Made by a program: the position numbers and the translations under genes. 64,000 bases of DNA, from positions 20,629-84,628 of the forward strand of contig JBFLWE010000012.1 of assembly GCA_040758375.1 (NCBI GenBank). The letters are read 5' to 3'. Positions 17,586 through 26,340 of the stretch are shown here, one piece after another (within the stretch, counting starts at the first letter, position 1; each line of letters opens with the position of its first letter). The DNA comes from CAMLIZ01 sp040758375 (GTDB taxonomy: Bacteria > Pseudomonadota > Gammaproteobacteria > Burkholderiales > Burkholderiaceae_C). The notes under the pieces are model-generated. The model saw only the letters and a program-made list of their open reading frames with translations. It was not told the origin of the DNA and ran no database searches.

Positions 17586-18958
17586 ATCTCTACCAGGATG
17601 TTTTCTTCCGCGCCCTCGACATGGCGCGCGGCCGCCACACCATCGAGCGCCTGCATTTCCTGCGCAAGTCGCAACACTGGGACCGGCAGACGCTGCAGCG
17701 CTGGCAGCTGCAGCGTCTGAATGCCTTGCTGCAGCAGGCGCGCGACCACTCGCCCTACTATGCGCAGGCACTGGCTTCGGCCACGCTGCCTTTGCGCTCG
17801 CTCGACGAGCTGCGCGATCTTCCGGTGCTGGACAAGGGCGTGCTGCGCAAGCACTTCGATGCGCTGCAGTGCCGCAACATTGCGCGCTCGCGCTTCGTGC
17901 TCAGCCGCACCGGCGGATCGACCGGCGAGCCTACCTACTACTACTGGGACAAGCGCGGTCAGGACTGGAACCGCGCGAGCGTCTACCGCAGCGCCGAGTG
18001 GGCCGGCGTGGCGCTGGGAGAGCGCACCGCGCAGATGTCGGGCTCGCACTTCGACTACACCGAGTCGCAGAAGCTGAAGAACCGGCTGGTGTACTTCCTG
18101 CAGCGCTACCGCGACTGGCCGGTGAGCGCGGTCACCGATGCGCTGATGGAGCACTACTTCGCCGAACTGCACCGGTTCCGGCCCACGAGCATCTGGGGCT
18201 ACGCCAGCGGGTTGAACGCCTTTGCCGCCTACATCGAGCGCCGGCATCCCGGCGCGCGGCTCGACTTCGTCAAGGCCCTCATCACCAGCTCGGAGACGCT
18301 GCAGCCCGAGCAGCGCGAGCGCATCGACCGGGTGTTCGGCGCCGGCAAGGTGCACGACAACTACGGCAGCCGCGAAATCTACTACGGCGCCGAATGCGAG
18401 GCGCACGATGGCTACCACCTGCATGCCGAAGTGATCATCCTGGAGGTCGTGCGCCCCGACGGCAGCCCCTGCCAACCGGGCGAACGCGGGCGAATCCTGG
18501 TCACCGACCTGTCCAACCACGCATTCCCGTTCATCCGCTACGAAAACGGCGATGTCGGCGTGATGGCGCCCGACGTCCCGTGCAGGTGCGGCGTGCAACT
18601 GCCACGGCTGCAGTCCATCGAAGGCCGCATCGCCGACCTGGTGGTGCTGCGCGACCGGGTGCTCACCGCTCCCAACTTCGCAACCCTGTTCAGCGACCTG
18701 CGCGGTGTGGACGCCTACCAGATCCGCCAGGACACGCTGGACCGTGTGGACGTGTACATCGTTCCCGGCGCGCAGTACTCGCCTCAGGTGCGCCAGTACC
18801 TGCAGGGCGCGATGCAGCAGCTGGTGGGCGGCGCGCAGGCGGTGATCCACGAGGTGGCGCGCATCGAGGTGCCCGAGTCGGGCAAACGCCGCTATGTGGT
18901 GTCCAGCGTCAGCGAGCGGCATCTGCGCCAGCCGCAACCCGCGGAGGCCGCGCAGTGA
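17582..18958 (+). CDS. CapK/PaaK-like adenylate-forming enzyme
   Basis: A 458-residue protein of the phenylacetate-CoA ligase (PaaK/CapK) type. The phosphate-binding loop SRTGGSTGEPT is at residues 108-118, the central DNYGSREIYYGAE gives the adenylate-binding segment, and FIRYENGDVGVM is the A8-like region. CapK-type proteins are common in capsule and exopolysaccharide clusters, where they are thought to activate a carboxylic acid for attachment to sugars. It is coupled to a GT4 upstream and a deacetylase downstream by 4-base overlaps. An acid substrate cannot be named. Confidence 0.88.
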   Translation: MNLYQDVFFRALDMARGRHTIERLHFLRKSQHWDRQTLQRWQLQRLNALLQQARDHSPYYAQALASATLPLRSLDELRDLPVLDKGVLRKHFDALQCRNIARSRFVLSRTGGSTGEPTYYYWDKRGQDWNRASVYRSAEWAGVALGERTAQMSGSHFDYTESQKLKNRLVYFLQRYRDWPVSAVTDALMEHYFAELHRFRPTSIWGYASGLNAFAAYIERRHPGARLDFVKALITSSETLQPEQRERIDRVFGAGKVHDNYGSREIYYGAECEAHDGYHLHAEVIILEVVRPDGSPCQPGERGRILVTDLSNHAFPFIRYENGDVGVMAPDVPCRCGVQLPRLQSIEGRIADLVVLRDRVLTAPNFATLFSDLRGVDAYQIRQDTLDRVDVYIVPGAQYSPQVRQYLQGAMQQLVGGAQAVIHEVARIEVPESGKRRYVVSSVSERHLRQPQPAEAAQ

Positions 18959-19599
18959 CCCTTCCCGGCGCCCTGGCCAAACGCGCCCTCGCGGTCGCGG
19001 CGCCGCATCTGGTGGTCTCGCGCGGCAGCGCCGAAGTCCCGGCCTTGTGCCTGACGTTCGACGACGGCCCGCACCCCGAGAACACCCCTCGTGTGCTGCA
19101 GGCGCTGGCCGATGCGCAGGCGCAGGCAACTTTTTTCCTGCAAGGCTCGGAAGCCCGCCGATGGCCGCAGCTCGTGCGCGCCATCCATGAGCAAGGGCAT
19201 CAGGTGGCCAACCATGCAGCCACGCATCGCAAGCCCCGGGAAATCGGCACGCACGCCTACGTGAAGGAGGTGGTGGACACGCACGCACTGCTGTGCGACA
19301 TCGTGGGCGAGGCCTTGCCGCGCAGCTTTCGCCCACCCTTCGGCGACACCAGCCTGGCCACGCTGGCGCGGCTGATCCGCGCCGGGTTTCAGTATGTGTT
19401 CTGGTCCCGCGACAGCCGCGATTCCTGGCTGAAGGATCCGGCCGCGCTGCTGGCGGACATGGCGCTGCACCGTCCGCGGGCCGGCGACATCGTGCTCTTC
19501 CATGACGACTACCCGCAGACCGCAGCGGCCTTGCCCGAGCTCCTGGGCACGCTGCGCGAAGCCGGCTTGCGCCCCGTGCGCGTGGATGGATTGACATGA
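18955..19599 (+). CDS. Polysaccharide deacetylase (NodB domain)
   Basis: A compact 214-residue NodB-type deacetylase. Motif 1 is LTFDDGPHPE (Asp36, Asp37), motif 2 is NHAATH (His87, His91), motif 3 RPPFGDT and motif 5 IVLFHDD. All catalytic and metal residues expected for carbohydrate esterase 4 are present. It starts at a GTG that overlaps the CapK stop, with GGAGG six bases before. No signal peptide is evident. It probably deacetylates an intermediate or product of the polysaccharide pathway. Confidence 0.9.
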   Translation: MTLPGALAKRALAVAAPHLVVSRGSAEVPALCLTFDDGPHPENTPRVLQALADAQAQATFFLQGSEARRWPQLVRAIHEQGHQVANHAATHRKPREIGTHAYVKEVVDTHALLCDIVGEALPRSFRPPFGDTSLATLARLIRAGFQYVFWSRDSRDSWLKDPAALLADMALHRPRAGDIVLFHDDYPQTAAALPELLGTLREAGLRPVRVDGLT

Positions 19600-21146
19600 A
19601 CGTGTTGGCTCGAATTCAAGCCATCGTGGTGCTGGCGCTGCTGGCGCCCGGCCTTTGCGCCGCAGCGACCTTCTTCATTTCTCCGCAGGGAGACGACAAG
19701 CATTCCGGGCGGGAGCGCGAGCAGCCGGTGCGCAGCTTCGCCCGCGCGTTCTCCGCCATGCAAGGGGGCGACACGCTGGTGCTGCTCAGCGGCGAGTACT
19801 CGCGCGACACGGGCACCGGCGGCATCACGTACGACGGCCCCGGCTCCGCGCAGCCGCCTTCGGGCAAGAGCGCCGATCAACCCACCCGCATCCATGCCGA
19901 AGAGCCCGGCAAGGCCGTCCTGAAGGAGCCACTGCTCATAGGCCGCAGCTTCCGCAAGGACGAGTTCATCGAGATCCGGGGGCTCACCGTGCTGGCCCCT
20001 GCAGCGCTGTACAACACACGGCACGTCACCGTGAAGGAATGCGGCTTCGGCGACGGCTTTGGCATCGGCACCAACGACCACCACCACGGCAACACCGACA
20101 ACCTGGTGGAGGACGTGTGGATCTGGGCCTCGGGCAAGCGCATCATCGCGATCAACTACCGCTCGCACAACAACGTATGGCGCCGCGTCGTGGTGCGCGG
20201 CGACGGCTGCGGCACCGCCAAATGCCAGGGCAGCGGCAACCCCAACGTCGGCTTCACGGTGTACGACTCGCACGACGTGTCGGTGCAGAACATGCTCATC
20301 GTCGACCGCGTGCTCGCGCCCACCGACTATCGCGGGGCGGATTTCGCCACCGCACAGCACACGCCAGACCCGCGCTACTACTTCGGCCGCAACGAGTGGC
20401 TGGGCATCATCTCGCTGCACGCGCCCGACATCGGCTACTACAACTTCCCCGACACCGGCCAGACGCTGGACCCTACTTCCAAGGTCGTCAACGCCGTGGT
20501 CTGGAACTCCACCAGCGACGCGTTCGACCTCGACCGCGAAGGCACGCATCACCTTGAGAACCTGACCGCCATGTCGCGCCATGGCGACGTGGTGCGCATC
20601 GGACCGACCCTGGCTTCGCGCGGCGGCACCTTGCGCAACGTGATCGCCGTGTCGGGCGGCGACGCACGCTATGGCATCAATGCCGCCTACCCGTCATCAC
20701 ACACCAGCGTGTGGGGCGAATTCAAAGCCGGGGCCTACAACCAGAAGCCCTGCACCGCGGGCTGCCTGCGCACCAACCCCCGAACCGGTGGCGCGCCGGC
20801 ACTGAAATACATCACGCGCATCGAGGCCGGCTCGGCCCTCAAGGGCAAGGGCCATGGCGGGGCGGACATCGGCGCCAACGTGGTGTACCGCTACGGCGCC
20901 GACGGCAGCCGCCACGGCGAGCCCGGCTACAACACCCTCACCACCACCGCCCTGTGGCCCTGGCCGCATGAAGCCCGCATCAAGGCGGAGATGTGCGCCA
21001 CCACCAGCCGCGGCTTCTGCTCCGCCGGCAAGCGGCTGGACGGCGTGAACCCTGTCACGCTGACCTCTTACGTGTGGGAAACGCTGGGACATCCCATGCC
21101 AGCCAGCCTGTACGACGGCAAGGCCACCACCTCGCCCAAGCGCTGA
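19596..21146 (+). CDS. Secreted right-handed beta-helix protein (copy 2)
   Basis: A 516-residue paralogue of the lipoproteins at 9159 and 21569. It keeps the same beta-helix core (VEDVWIWASG, NNVWRRVVVRGDGCG, HAPDIGYYNFPDTG, HGGADIGANV) but has an ordinary signal peptide (LCAAA cleavage) with no lipobox and no Pro-Ala linker. It should therefore be free in the periplasm or exported. The stop ends the operon that starts at 11827, and its start overlaps the deacetylase stop (ATGA). This ties the beta-helix family to polysaccharide synthesis. A lyase, epimerase or binding role is plausible; no activity is proven. Confidence 0.87.
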   Translation: MNVLARIQAIVVLALLAPGLCAAATFFISPQGDDKHSGREREQPVRSFARAFSAMQGGDTLVLLSGEYSRDTGTGGITYDGPGSAQPPSGKSADQPTRIHAEEPGKAVLKEPLLIGRSFRKDEFIEIRGLTVLAPAALYNTRHVTVKECGFGDGFGIGTNDHHHGNTDNLVEDVWIWASGKRIIAINYRSHNNVWRRVVVRGDGCGTAKCQGSGNPNVGFTVYDSHDVSVQNMLIVDRVLAPTDYRGADFATAQHTPDPRYYFGRNEWLGIISLHAPDIGYYNFPDTGQTLDPTSKVVNAVVWNSTSDAFDLDREGTHHLENLTAMSRHGDVVRIGPTLASRGGTLRNVIAVSGGDARYGINAAYPSSHTSVWGEFKAGAYNQKPCTAGCLRTNPRTGGAPALKYITRIEAGSALKGKGHGGADIGANVVYRYGADGSRHGEPGYNTLTTTALWPWPHEARIKAEMCATTSRGFCSAGKRLDGVNPVTLTSYVWETLGHPMPASLYDGKATTSPKR

Positions 21147-21568
21147 CCCGGCCCAAACGTATCGGCAACGCCGAGCTTGTGTCTTTGTCGTAACGCGCGG
21201 CCCGGCTTGCGCCGCGTGGGGCAGCCCGCGCGGGCCGCAGCCCTTCAAGCACTGACGCGGCCTCGTCGGCAATAAGCCGCGGCCTCGCGGCACGTGGACC
21301 CGTTACATATCTGCACGGGCGGGTACACCTCGGCCTGCCCCTTCGCAAAGAATCCGCCCGGCTTCTGCCTCAGCCCTGTGGGTCACCACGGCACCTCGGC
21401 GTACCTCGTTACAGATTCGGGGCGCTGATTACAAGAACAGGCTTAGCCATTCGCCGCGCACGTCGAAAGCCGACTCATCGCGGCGAAAGATCGCATGTAG
21501 GGAAGGAATGCCGCAAGGCGTCGTACAGACGCCCTGCGAGGTGTGGTTTTGTCTTTTTTTGTGGTGCC
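21147..21568. other. Intergenic region upstream of beta-helix gene 3
   Basis: This 422-bp gap has no convincing gene. It contains an 8-bp inverted repeat (GCGGCCCG at 21197 and CGGGCCGC at 21231) soon after the operon end, which could stop transcription, and an AT-richer second half with a T-tract at 21554-21560 just before the next ATG. The promoter of beta-helix gene 3 must lie here, but I cannot place the minus-10 and minus-35 boxes with confidence. Confidence 0.4.
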
Positions 21569-23443
21569 ATGAGCAAACAGTTTGTCCCTGAACATCTCCT
21601 CCTCTCCCTCTTCTCTTCGTGCGCGCTGCTGGCTGGCTGTGGAGGTGGAGATGGCTCCGACGAACCACCGGCGCCGACCGAAGCGGCCGCACCTGCCGCG
21701 CAGGCCACGTCCTCTGCGTCCCAAGCCGAGGCGTCCGACGGCACGGCCACCGCCCAGCGCCTGATTCCCATCTGGTGGTGGAAACGCTGGTTGTCGCCGG
21801 CACCCAAACCTGCCCCCGCTCCGGCGCCCGCCCCCGCTCCGGCGCCTGCCCCTGCTCCGGCGCCCGCCCCTGCTCCGGCGCCCGCACCCGCTCCGGCGCC
21901 CGCACCGGCTCCGGCGCCCGCACCCGCTCCGGCGCCTGCTCCCGCTCCCGCGCCTGCTCCCGCTCCGATGCCCGGCGGTTCCGGCGCCTTCTACATTTCG
22001 CCCACCGGCAACAACGCAGCTGACTGCAAGAGCATCGCCACGGCCTGCAAGACCTTTGCGACGGTGTTCGCCCGCATGAGCGCAGGCAGCGAACTGGTGC
22101 TGCTGGATGGCACCTACACCCCCAGCACCACCGGCGTGATCAACTGGGACACCTCGCGCTTCACCGCGAACTCCGCGCAGATCCCGGCGGGCACCGCCTC
22201 CAAGCCGACCTATGTGCACGCGCTCAACCCGGGCAAGGTCAAGGTCGACGGGCCGCTGTTCATCGGCCGGTCCACGCGCAAGGACAGCTACATCACGGTG
22301 CAAGGCATCACCTTCGAAGGGGGCGGCGCGCTCTACAACACCAGCTACGTCACGGTCAAGGACAGCGGCTTCCACGGGTCGTTCGGCATCGGCACCAACG
22401 ACCACCACAACGGCAACACCAACAACCTCATCGAGGACGTGTGGATCTGGGCCTCGGGCGAACGCATCATTGCGAGCAACTACCGGGCGCACAACAACGT
22501 GTGGCGCCGCGTCGTGGTGCGCGGCGACGGCTGCGGCACCTCCAGCTGCCAGGGCAGCGGCAACCCCAACGTCGGCTTCACGGTGTACGACTCGCACGAT
22601 GTCTCGGTGCAGAACATGCTCATCGTCGACCGTGTGCTCGCACCCACCGACTACCAGGGCGCCGACTTCGCCACCGCGCAGCACACACCCGATCCGCAGT
22701 ACTACTTCGGCCGCAACGAGTGGCTGGGCATCATCTCGCTGCATGCGCCCGACATCGGCTACTACAACTTCCCCGACACCGGGCAGACGCTGGACCCCAC
22801 TTCCAAGGTCGTCAATGCCGTGGTGTGGAACTCCAACAGCGATGCGTTCGACCTTGACCGGGAAGGCACGAACAACCACCTGGAGAACCTGACCGCGATG
22901 TCGCGCAACGGTGACGTGGTGCGCATCGGGCCGGCGCTGGCCTCGCGTGGCGGCACCTTGCGCAACGTGATCGCCGTGTCGGGCGGATCGGCGCGCTACG
23001 GCATCAATTCGGCCTACCAACCTTCGCATGCCAGCGTGTCCGGCAGCTTCTCCGATGCGGCCTACAACCAGACGGCTTGCAGCACCGGCTGCTTCAGCGC
23101 CGATCCACGCGCTGATGGCGCGACGGCGTCGCTGAAGTACATCACCCGCATCGAGGCGGGCTCGGCCCTCAAGGGCAAGGGCCACGGCGGCGCGGACATC
23201 GGCGCCAACGTGCTGTACCGCTACGGCAGCGACGGCACCCGCCACGGCCAGGCCGGCTACAACACGCTGACCACCACCAAGCTGTGGCCCTGGCCCAACG
23301 AGGCCCGCATCAAGGCCGAGATGTGCGCCAACACCACCCGCGGCTTCTGCTCCACCGGCAAGCGGCTCGACGGCGTGAACCCGGTCACCCTCACCTCCTA
23401 CATCTGGGAGGCCGCAGGCCACCCGATGCCGTCGAGCTTCTGA
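21569..23443 (+). CDS. Lipoprotein with Pro-Ala linker and right-handed beta-helix domain (copy 3)
   Basis: A 624-residue protein with a textbook lipobox (LLAGC, Cys24), a charged spacer, a linker of 26 Pro-Ala pairs and a beta-helix domain closely related to copies 1 and 2. Residues from about 327 to the end are identical to copy 1 at the DNA level, whereas the earlier part shows scattered differences (for example CGTSSCQ against CGTAKCQ). The anchor plus stiff linker would hold the domain away from the membrane to meet extracellular polysaccharide. It has its own upstream region and a likely terminator after its stop. Confidence 0.86.
   Translation: MSKQFVPEHLLLSLFSSCALLAGCGGGDGSDEPPAPTEAAAPAAQATSSASQAEASDGTATAQRLIPIWWWKRWLSPAPKPAPAPAPAPAPAPAPAPAPAPAPAPAPAPAPAPAPAPAPAPAPAPAPAPAPAPMPGGSGAFYISPTGNNAADCKSIATACKTFATVFARMSAGSELVLLDGTYTPSTTGVINWDTSRFTANSAQIPAGTASKPTYVHALNPGKVKVDGPLFIGRSTRKDSYITVQGITFEGGGALYNTSYVTVKDSGFHGSFGIGTNDHHNGNTNNLIEDVWIWASGERIIASNYRAHNNVWRRVVVRGDGCGTSSCQGSGNPNVGFTVYDSHDVSVQNMLIVDRVLAPTDYQGADFATAQHTPDPQYYFGRNEWLGIISLHAPDIGYYNFPDTGQTLDPTSKVVNAVVWNSNSDAFDLDREGTNNHLENLTAMSRNGDVVRIGPALASRGGTLRNVIAVSGGSARYGINSAYQPSHASVSGSFSDAAYNQTACSTGCFSADPRADGATASLKYITRIEAGSALKGKGHGGADIGANVLYRYGSDGTRHGQAGYNTLTTTKLWPWPNEARIKAEMCANTTRGFCSTGKRLDGVNPVTLTSYIWEAAGHPMPSSF
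21809..21967 (+). repeat. Pro-Ala codon repeat, 26 pairs
   Basis: A run of 26 Pro-Ala pairs plus one Pro in beta-helix protein 3, with mixed synonymous codons. It matches the linker of copy 1 in kind but differs in length and codon order, so it is outside the identical block. Confidence 0.95.
22547..23441 (+). repeat. 895-bp direct repeat, right copy
   Basis: Identical by direct reading to 10014-10908, in the same orientation, 12,533 bp apart start to start. It ends at the first base of the stop codon. Such length and identity are ample for RecA-dependent recombination. Confidence 0.93.
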
Positions 23444-23464
23444 CGGCAACAGGCTCCGCGTGAG

Positions 23465-24733
23465 TCACGGCCCGGCCAACAGCCGGGCCGTTCTGTCTTT
23501 CCAGTCCGCCGGCACCTTGCCGGCCGCGGCAAAGGCGGGGCCCTGGGCCAGCATGCGCTGGAACACGCTGCGCACGTCGTCGGCGCTCACCGCTTCCAGC
23601 CGTTCGGTCCACTGCTGCCGGGGCCTCACCCGGCCGTGGACGAACAGGTCCTGCGCCGTCTCTTCCAGACGACGGAACGGCCGCTCGTGAATGTCGAGCT
23701 GGCGCAGCGCCAGCTGGTTGCGCGCCCGCTCCAGGTCCACCGCGTCCACGCGCTCGGCGTGGCGGCGCAGCAGCCGGGCCGTCTCGGCCACGAACTCGTG
23801 CAGGTGCTGGGGCGAGGTGGAGGCCTCGATCACGAACTGGCCTGCCAGCGACATCACGTCGGCGGAGCACGCCGCGTAGTACACCAGCCCGCGGCGCTCG
23901 CGGATCTCGTCCATCAGCGGCGAGCTCATGCCTTCGCCCAGCACGGCCGCCGCCATCACGTCGGCATGGTGCGGCTCGCGCAGCGAAGCGATGGGAAACC
24001 CCAGCACGATGTGCGTCTGCCCCACGCCCGCCAGCCGGCGCGTGGCCAGGCCGCCGGCATAGTGGGCCGGGGCCACTTCGTTGGCCTGGCCTGCCGGCAA
24101 GCCGCCGAAGGCCTGCTCCGCGGCGCGCGCGATCGCCTGCGGGTCCACGTCGCCGGCCACGGCCAGCACCAGGTTGGCCCCGGTGTACTGGCGCTGCACG
24201 TAAGCCTGCAGCTCGGCCCGCGTGAAGCGCTCGATGTTGCGCCGCGTGCCGATCACCGGCTGGCCCACCGGGTGGCTGCCGAAGCACAGCTTGTCGAACA
24301 GCTTGAACGCGGTGGACAGGCCGTCGTCCTCGTCCTCCAGCAGCTCCTGCAGGATCACCTGGCGCTCGCGCTCCAGCTCCGCCTCTGGAAAGGCGCTGTT
24401 GAGCACGATGTCGCCCAGCAGGTGCACGAAGCGCTCGGCATGCGGGGCGAGGCCGCGGATGTGGTAGGCCGTGTGCTCCTTGTCGGTATGGGCGTTCACC
24501 TCGGCGCCCAGGCGCTCGGCGTCGAGGTTGATCTGCTGACAGCTGCGCTCGTGCGTGCCCTTGAAAGCCATGTGCTCGGCGAAATGGCTGATGCCGTTGA
24601 GCGCCGGCGCCTCGTGTGCGCTGCCGGTGCGCACGAACACGCTCAGGTAGACGCTGCGCAGGTGGGACAGCCGGCTGACCGCCACGCGCACGCCGTTGGA
24701 CAGGCGGAGCACCTCGGTGTCGGGTTCGGTCAT
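23465..24733 (-). CDS. M16 family zinc metallopeptidase (processing-peptidase-like)
   Basis: A 422-residue M16 peptidase. The inverted zinc motif HFAEH gives His50, Glu53 and His54, and the distal ligand Glu130 lies 76 residues after the motif as expected, in QELLEDEDD. The C-terminal half carries the second, inactive M16 domain. It matches the size of YmxG/PqqL-type bacterial homologues of mitochondrial processing peptidase. No signal peptide is seen, so it is probably cytoplasmic. Its ATG overlaps the stop of the response regulator gene (ATGA), an unusual partner. The substrate is unknown. Confidence 0.9.
   Translation of the reverse strand: MTEPDTEVLRLSNGVRVAVSRLSHLRSVYLSVFVRTGSAHEAPALNGISHFAEHMAFKGTHERSCQQINLDAERLGAEVNAHTDKEHTAYHIRGLAPHAERFVHLLGDIVLNSAFPEAELERERQVILQELLEDEDDGLSTAFKLFDKLCFGSHPVGQPVIGTRRNIERFTRAELQAYVQRQYTGANLVLAVAGDVDPQAIARAAEQAFGGLPAGQANEVAPAHYAGGLATRRLAGVGQTHIVLGFPIASLREPHHADVMAAAVLGEGMSSPLMDEIRERRGLVYYAACSADVMSLAGQFVIEASTSPQHLHEFVAETARLLRRHAERVDAVDLERARNQLALRQLDIHERPFRRLEETAQDLFVHGRVRPRQQWTERLEAVSADDVRSVFQRMLAQGPAFAAAGKVPADWKDRTARLLAGP
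23467..23491 (+). terminator. Rho-independent terminator after beta-helix gene 3
   Basis: A perfect 10-bp GC-rich stem (ACGGCCCGGC with GCCGGGCCGT) around a five-base loop, followed by TCTGTCTTT on the plus strand. It starts 24 bp after the beta-helix stop and overlaps the 3' end of the convergent M16 peptidase gene. Confidence 0.6.
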
Positions 24734-26340
24734 GTCGATGTCGAAGCGGGCGCCAGCCGCAGCTGCGCGCCATAGCTGTGGTAGCGCTGGCGCAGCGCGT
24801 CGATGCGCTGCTGCAGCGGTGCCGTGTCGCGGATCGCCGCGTGGTGGCGGCGCAAGGTGTGCTCCGCCAAGTCGAGCAGGCGGCCGTTGAGCGTGTCTTC
24901 GGCGCCGGCCAGCAAGGCCTGCACCGCCGCCGCGGGGTTGCCGCGCACCGACAGGCTCACGGCGTCCTCGGCCTGTTGGCCGATGTATGCGTAACCCTCG
25001 CGGATGGCGGACGCCACCGATTCGTCCATGCGCGCGGCGCTGGCCAGCAGCTCGCAGCTGGCCTTCGAGACGGCGAAGCGCCGCGCGAGCAGGGCCACCG
25101 CGGTGTCGATGCCGTGCACGGCATGGTCTTCACGCGCGAGCCGTGCCGCCAGCATCAGCGCGTTGCAGGCGGCCTCGAAGTCGAACTGCGGGTCGCGCGC
25201 CGTCTGCAGCATGCCCTGCACCTGGCCCGCAGCCTCGGCCATCTTGCCCAAGGCCAGCAGCCGCAGGGCGTCGAGCACCTCGCCGAAGCGCGCCAAGCGC
25301 ACGCTGCCGGGGATGCCGGCCAGCACCTTGCCGAACGCGGCATGGGTGCGCGCCAGCGGGCACGTCTGCCGCAGGTCGAACTGCAGCGCCGCCTGCAGCA
25401 CCAGCCCTTGCAGGTCGTAGGCCTTGGCCGACAGGCCCAGGTCGGTGGCACGCTCCAGCGCCTCGATCGCCTCGCCGGCGTCGCCATAGTAGAACGCCAG
25501 CACGCCCAGCTTTTGCAGCCGCGGAATGCTCGAGGGCATGAGGCCCGAAGCGCGGCGCATCGTGGCCAGCGCCCCAGCCGCGTCGCCCTTTTCCAGCAGC
25601 GTGCGGCACATCAGGTCGTAGGCATCCGAACTGCCCGGCTGCTCGGCCAGCAGGCTCTCCAGCGTGCGGCGCGGGCCCTGCGGCGGCCGCGCGCCGCCTT
25701 GATCGTCGGCCGCCGCCAGGCCAGTGCGGGCCCAGGGCAAGGCCTTGGTTTCCAGCACCGCATCCTGCAGACGCATCGCCCCTTGCGCATCGCCCTGCCG
25801 CAGCAGCAGTTCGGCGCCCAGCCGCGCCGCCTGCAGCCAGCCCGGGCCGCGCGCTTCGAACAGCGCGACGCACAGCTGCGCCGCCTCGCTGTAGGCTTTC
25901 TGGTCGATCTTGTCCAGAATAGGCTGCAACTGCCGCTTGCGCCGGCGCGCCTCGATCAGCTTGATGCGCAGTGCGTCCTCGGTGTAGGGTTTCACCAGGT
26001 AGGCATCGAGTGCCGCTTCGGCCGCCTCGGCCACCTTGGCATACGACGCCTCGCCGGAGATCAGCACCACCACGCTGGACAGCGGCAGGTGCTGTGCAGC
26101 GCGCAGCTCGTCCACCAGCTCCTGCCCGGTCATCGGGTCGTCGGGAAAGTCGTACTCGCAGACGATGATGTCGTACTGCAGCGCCGCCAGCAGCTTGCGC
26201 GCCTCGGCGGGGCGCGGAAACTGATCGACCTGGCCCACACCCAGGCGCTTGAGCAGCCGCGCCACCTCGGCACGCGACGTCGCCCGGCCATCGATCACGC
26301 AGGCGCGCGCACTGGCGATGTCAGGGTCGATCGGTTTCAT
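24730..26340 (-). CDS. Response-regulator-like receiver with TPR-like C-terminus
   Basis: A 536-residue protein with a CheY-like receiver at residues 10-125 followed by a long helical region with tetratricopeptide-like repeats (residues 135-480) and no DNA-binding domain. The receiver keeps the acidic patch start (CVIDG), the Ser/Thr switch (VVVLISGEAS) and the Lys-Pro (LVKPYT), but the phosphoacceptor position reads CEYDFP, with Glu62 where Asp is usual. It may therefore be locked in an active-like state or be phosphorylation independent. It is coupled by 4-base overlaps to a diguanylate cyclase upstream and an M16 peptidase downstream. Confidence 0.87.
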   Translation of the reverse strand: MKPIDPDIASARACVIDGRATSRAEVARLLKRLGVGQVDQFPRPAEARKLLAALQYDIIVCEYDFPDDPMTGQELVDELRAAQHLPLSSVVVLISGEASYAKVAEAAEAALDAYLVKPYTEDALRIKLIEARRRKRQLQPILDKIDQKAYSEAAQLCVALFEARGPGWLQAARLGAELLLRQGDAQGAMRLQDAVLETKALPWARTGLAAADDQGGARPPQGPRRTLESLLAEQPGSSDAYDLMCRTLLEKGDAAGALATMRRASGLMPSSIPRLQKLGVLAFYYGDAGEAIEALERATDLGLSAKAYDLQGLVLQAALQFDLRQTCPLARTHAAFGKVLAGIPGSVRLARFGEVLDALRLLALGKMAEAAGQVQGMLQTARDPQFDFEAACNALMLAARLAREDHAVHGIDTAVALLARRFAVSKASCELLASAARMDESVASAIREGYAYIGQQAEDAVSLSVRGNPAAAVQALLAGAEDTLNGRLLDLAEHTLRRHHAAIRDTAPLQQRIDALRQRYHSYGAQLRLAPASTST

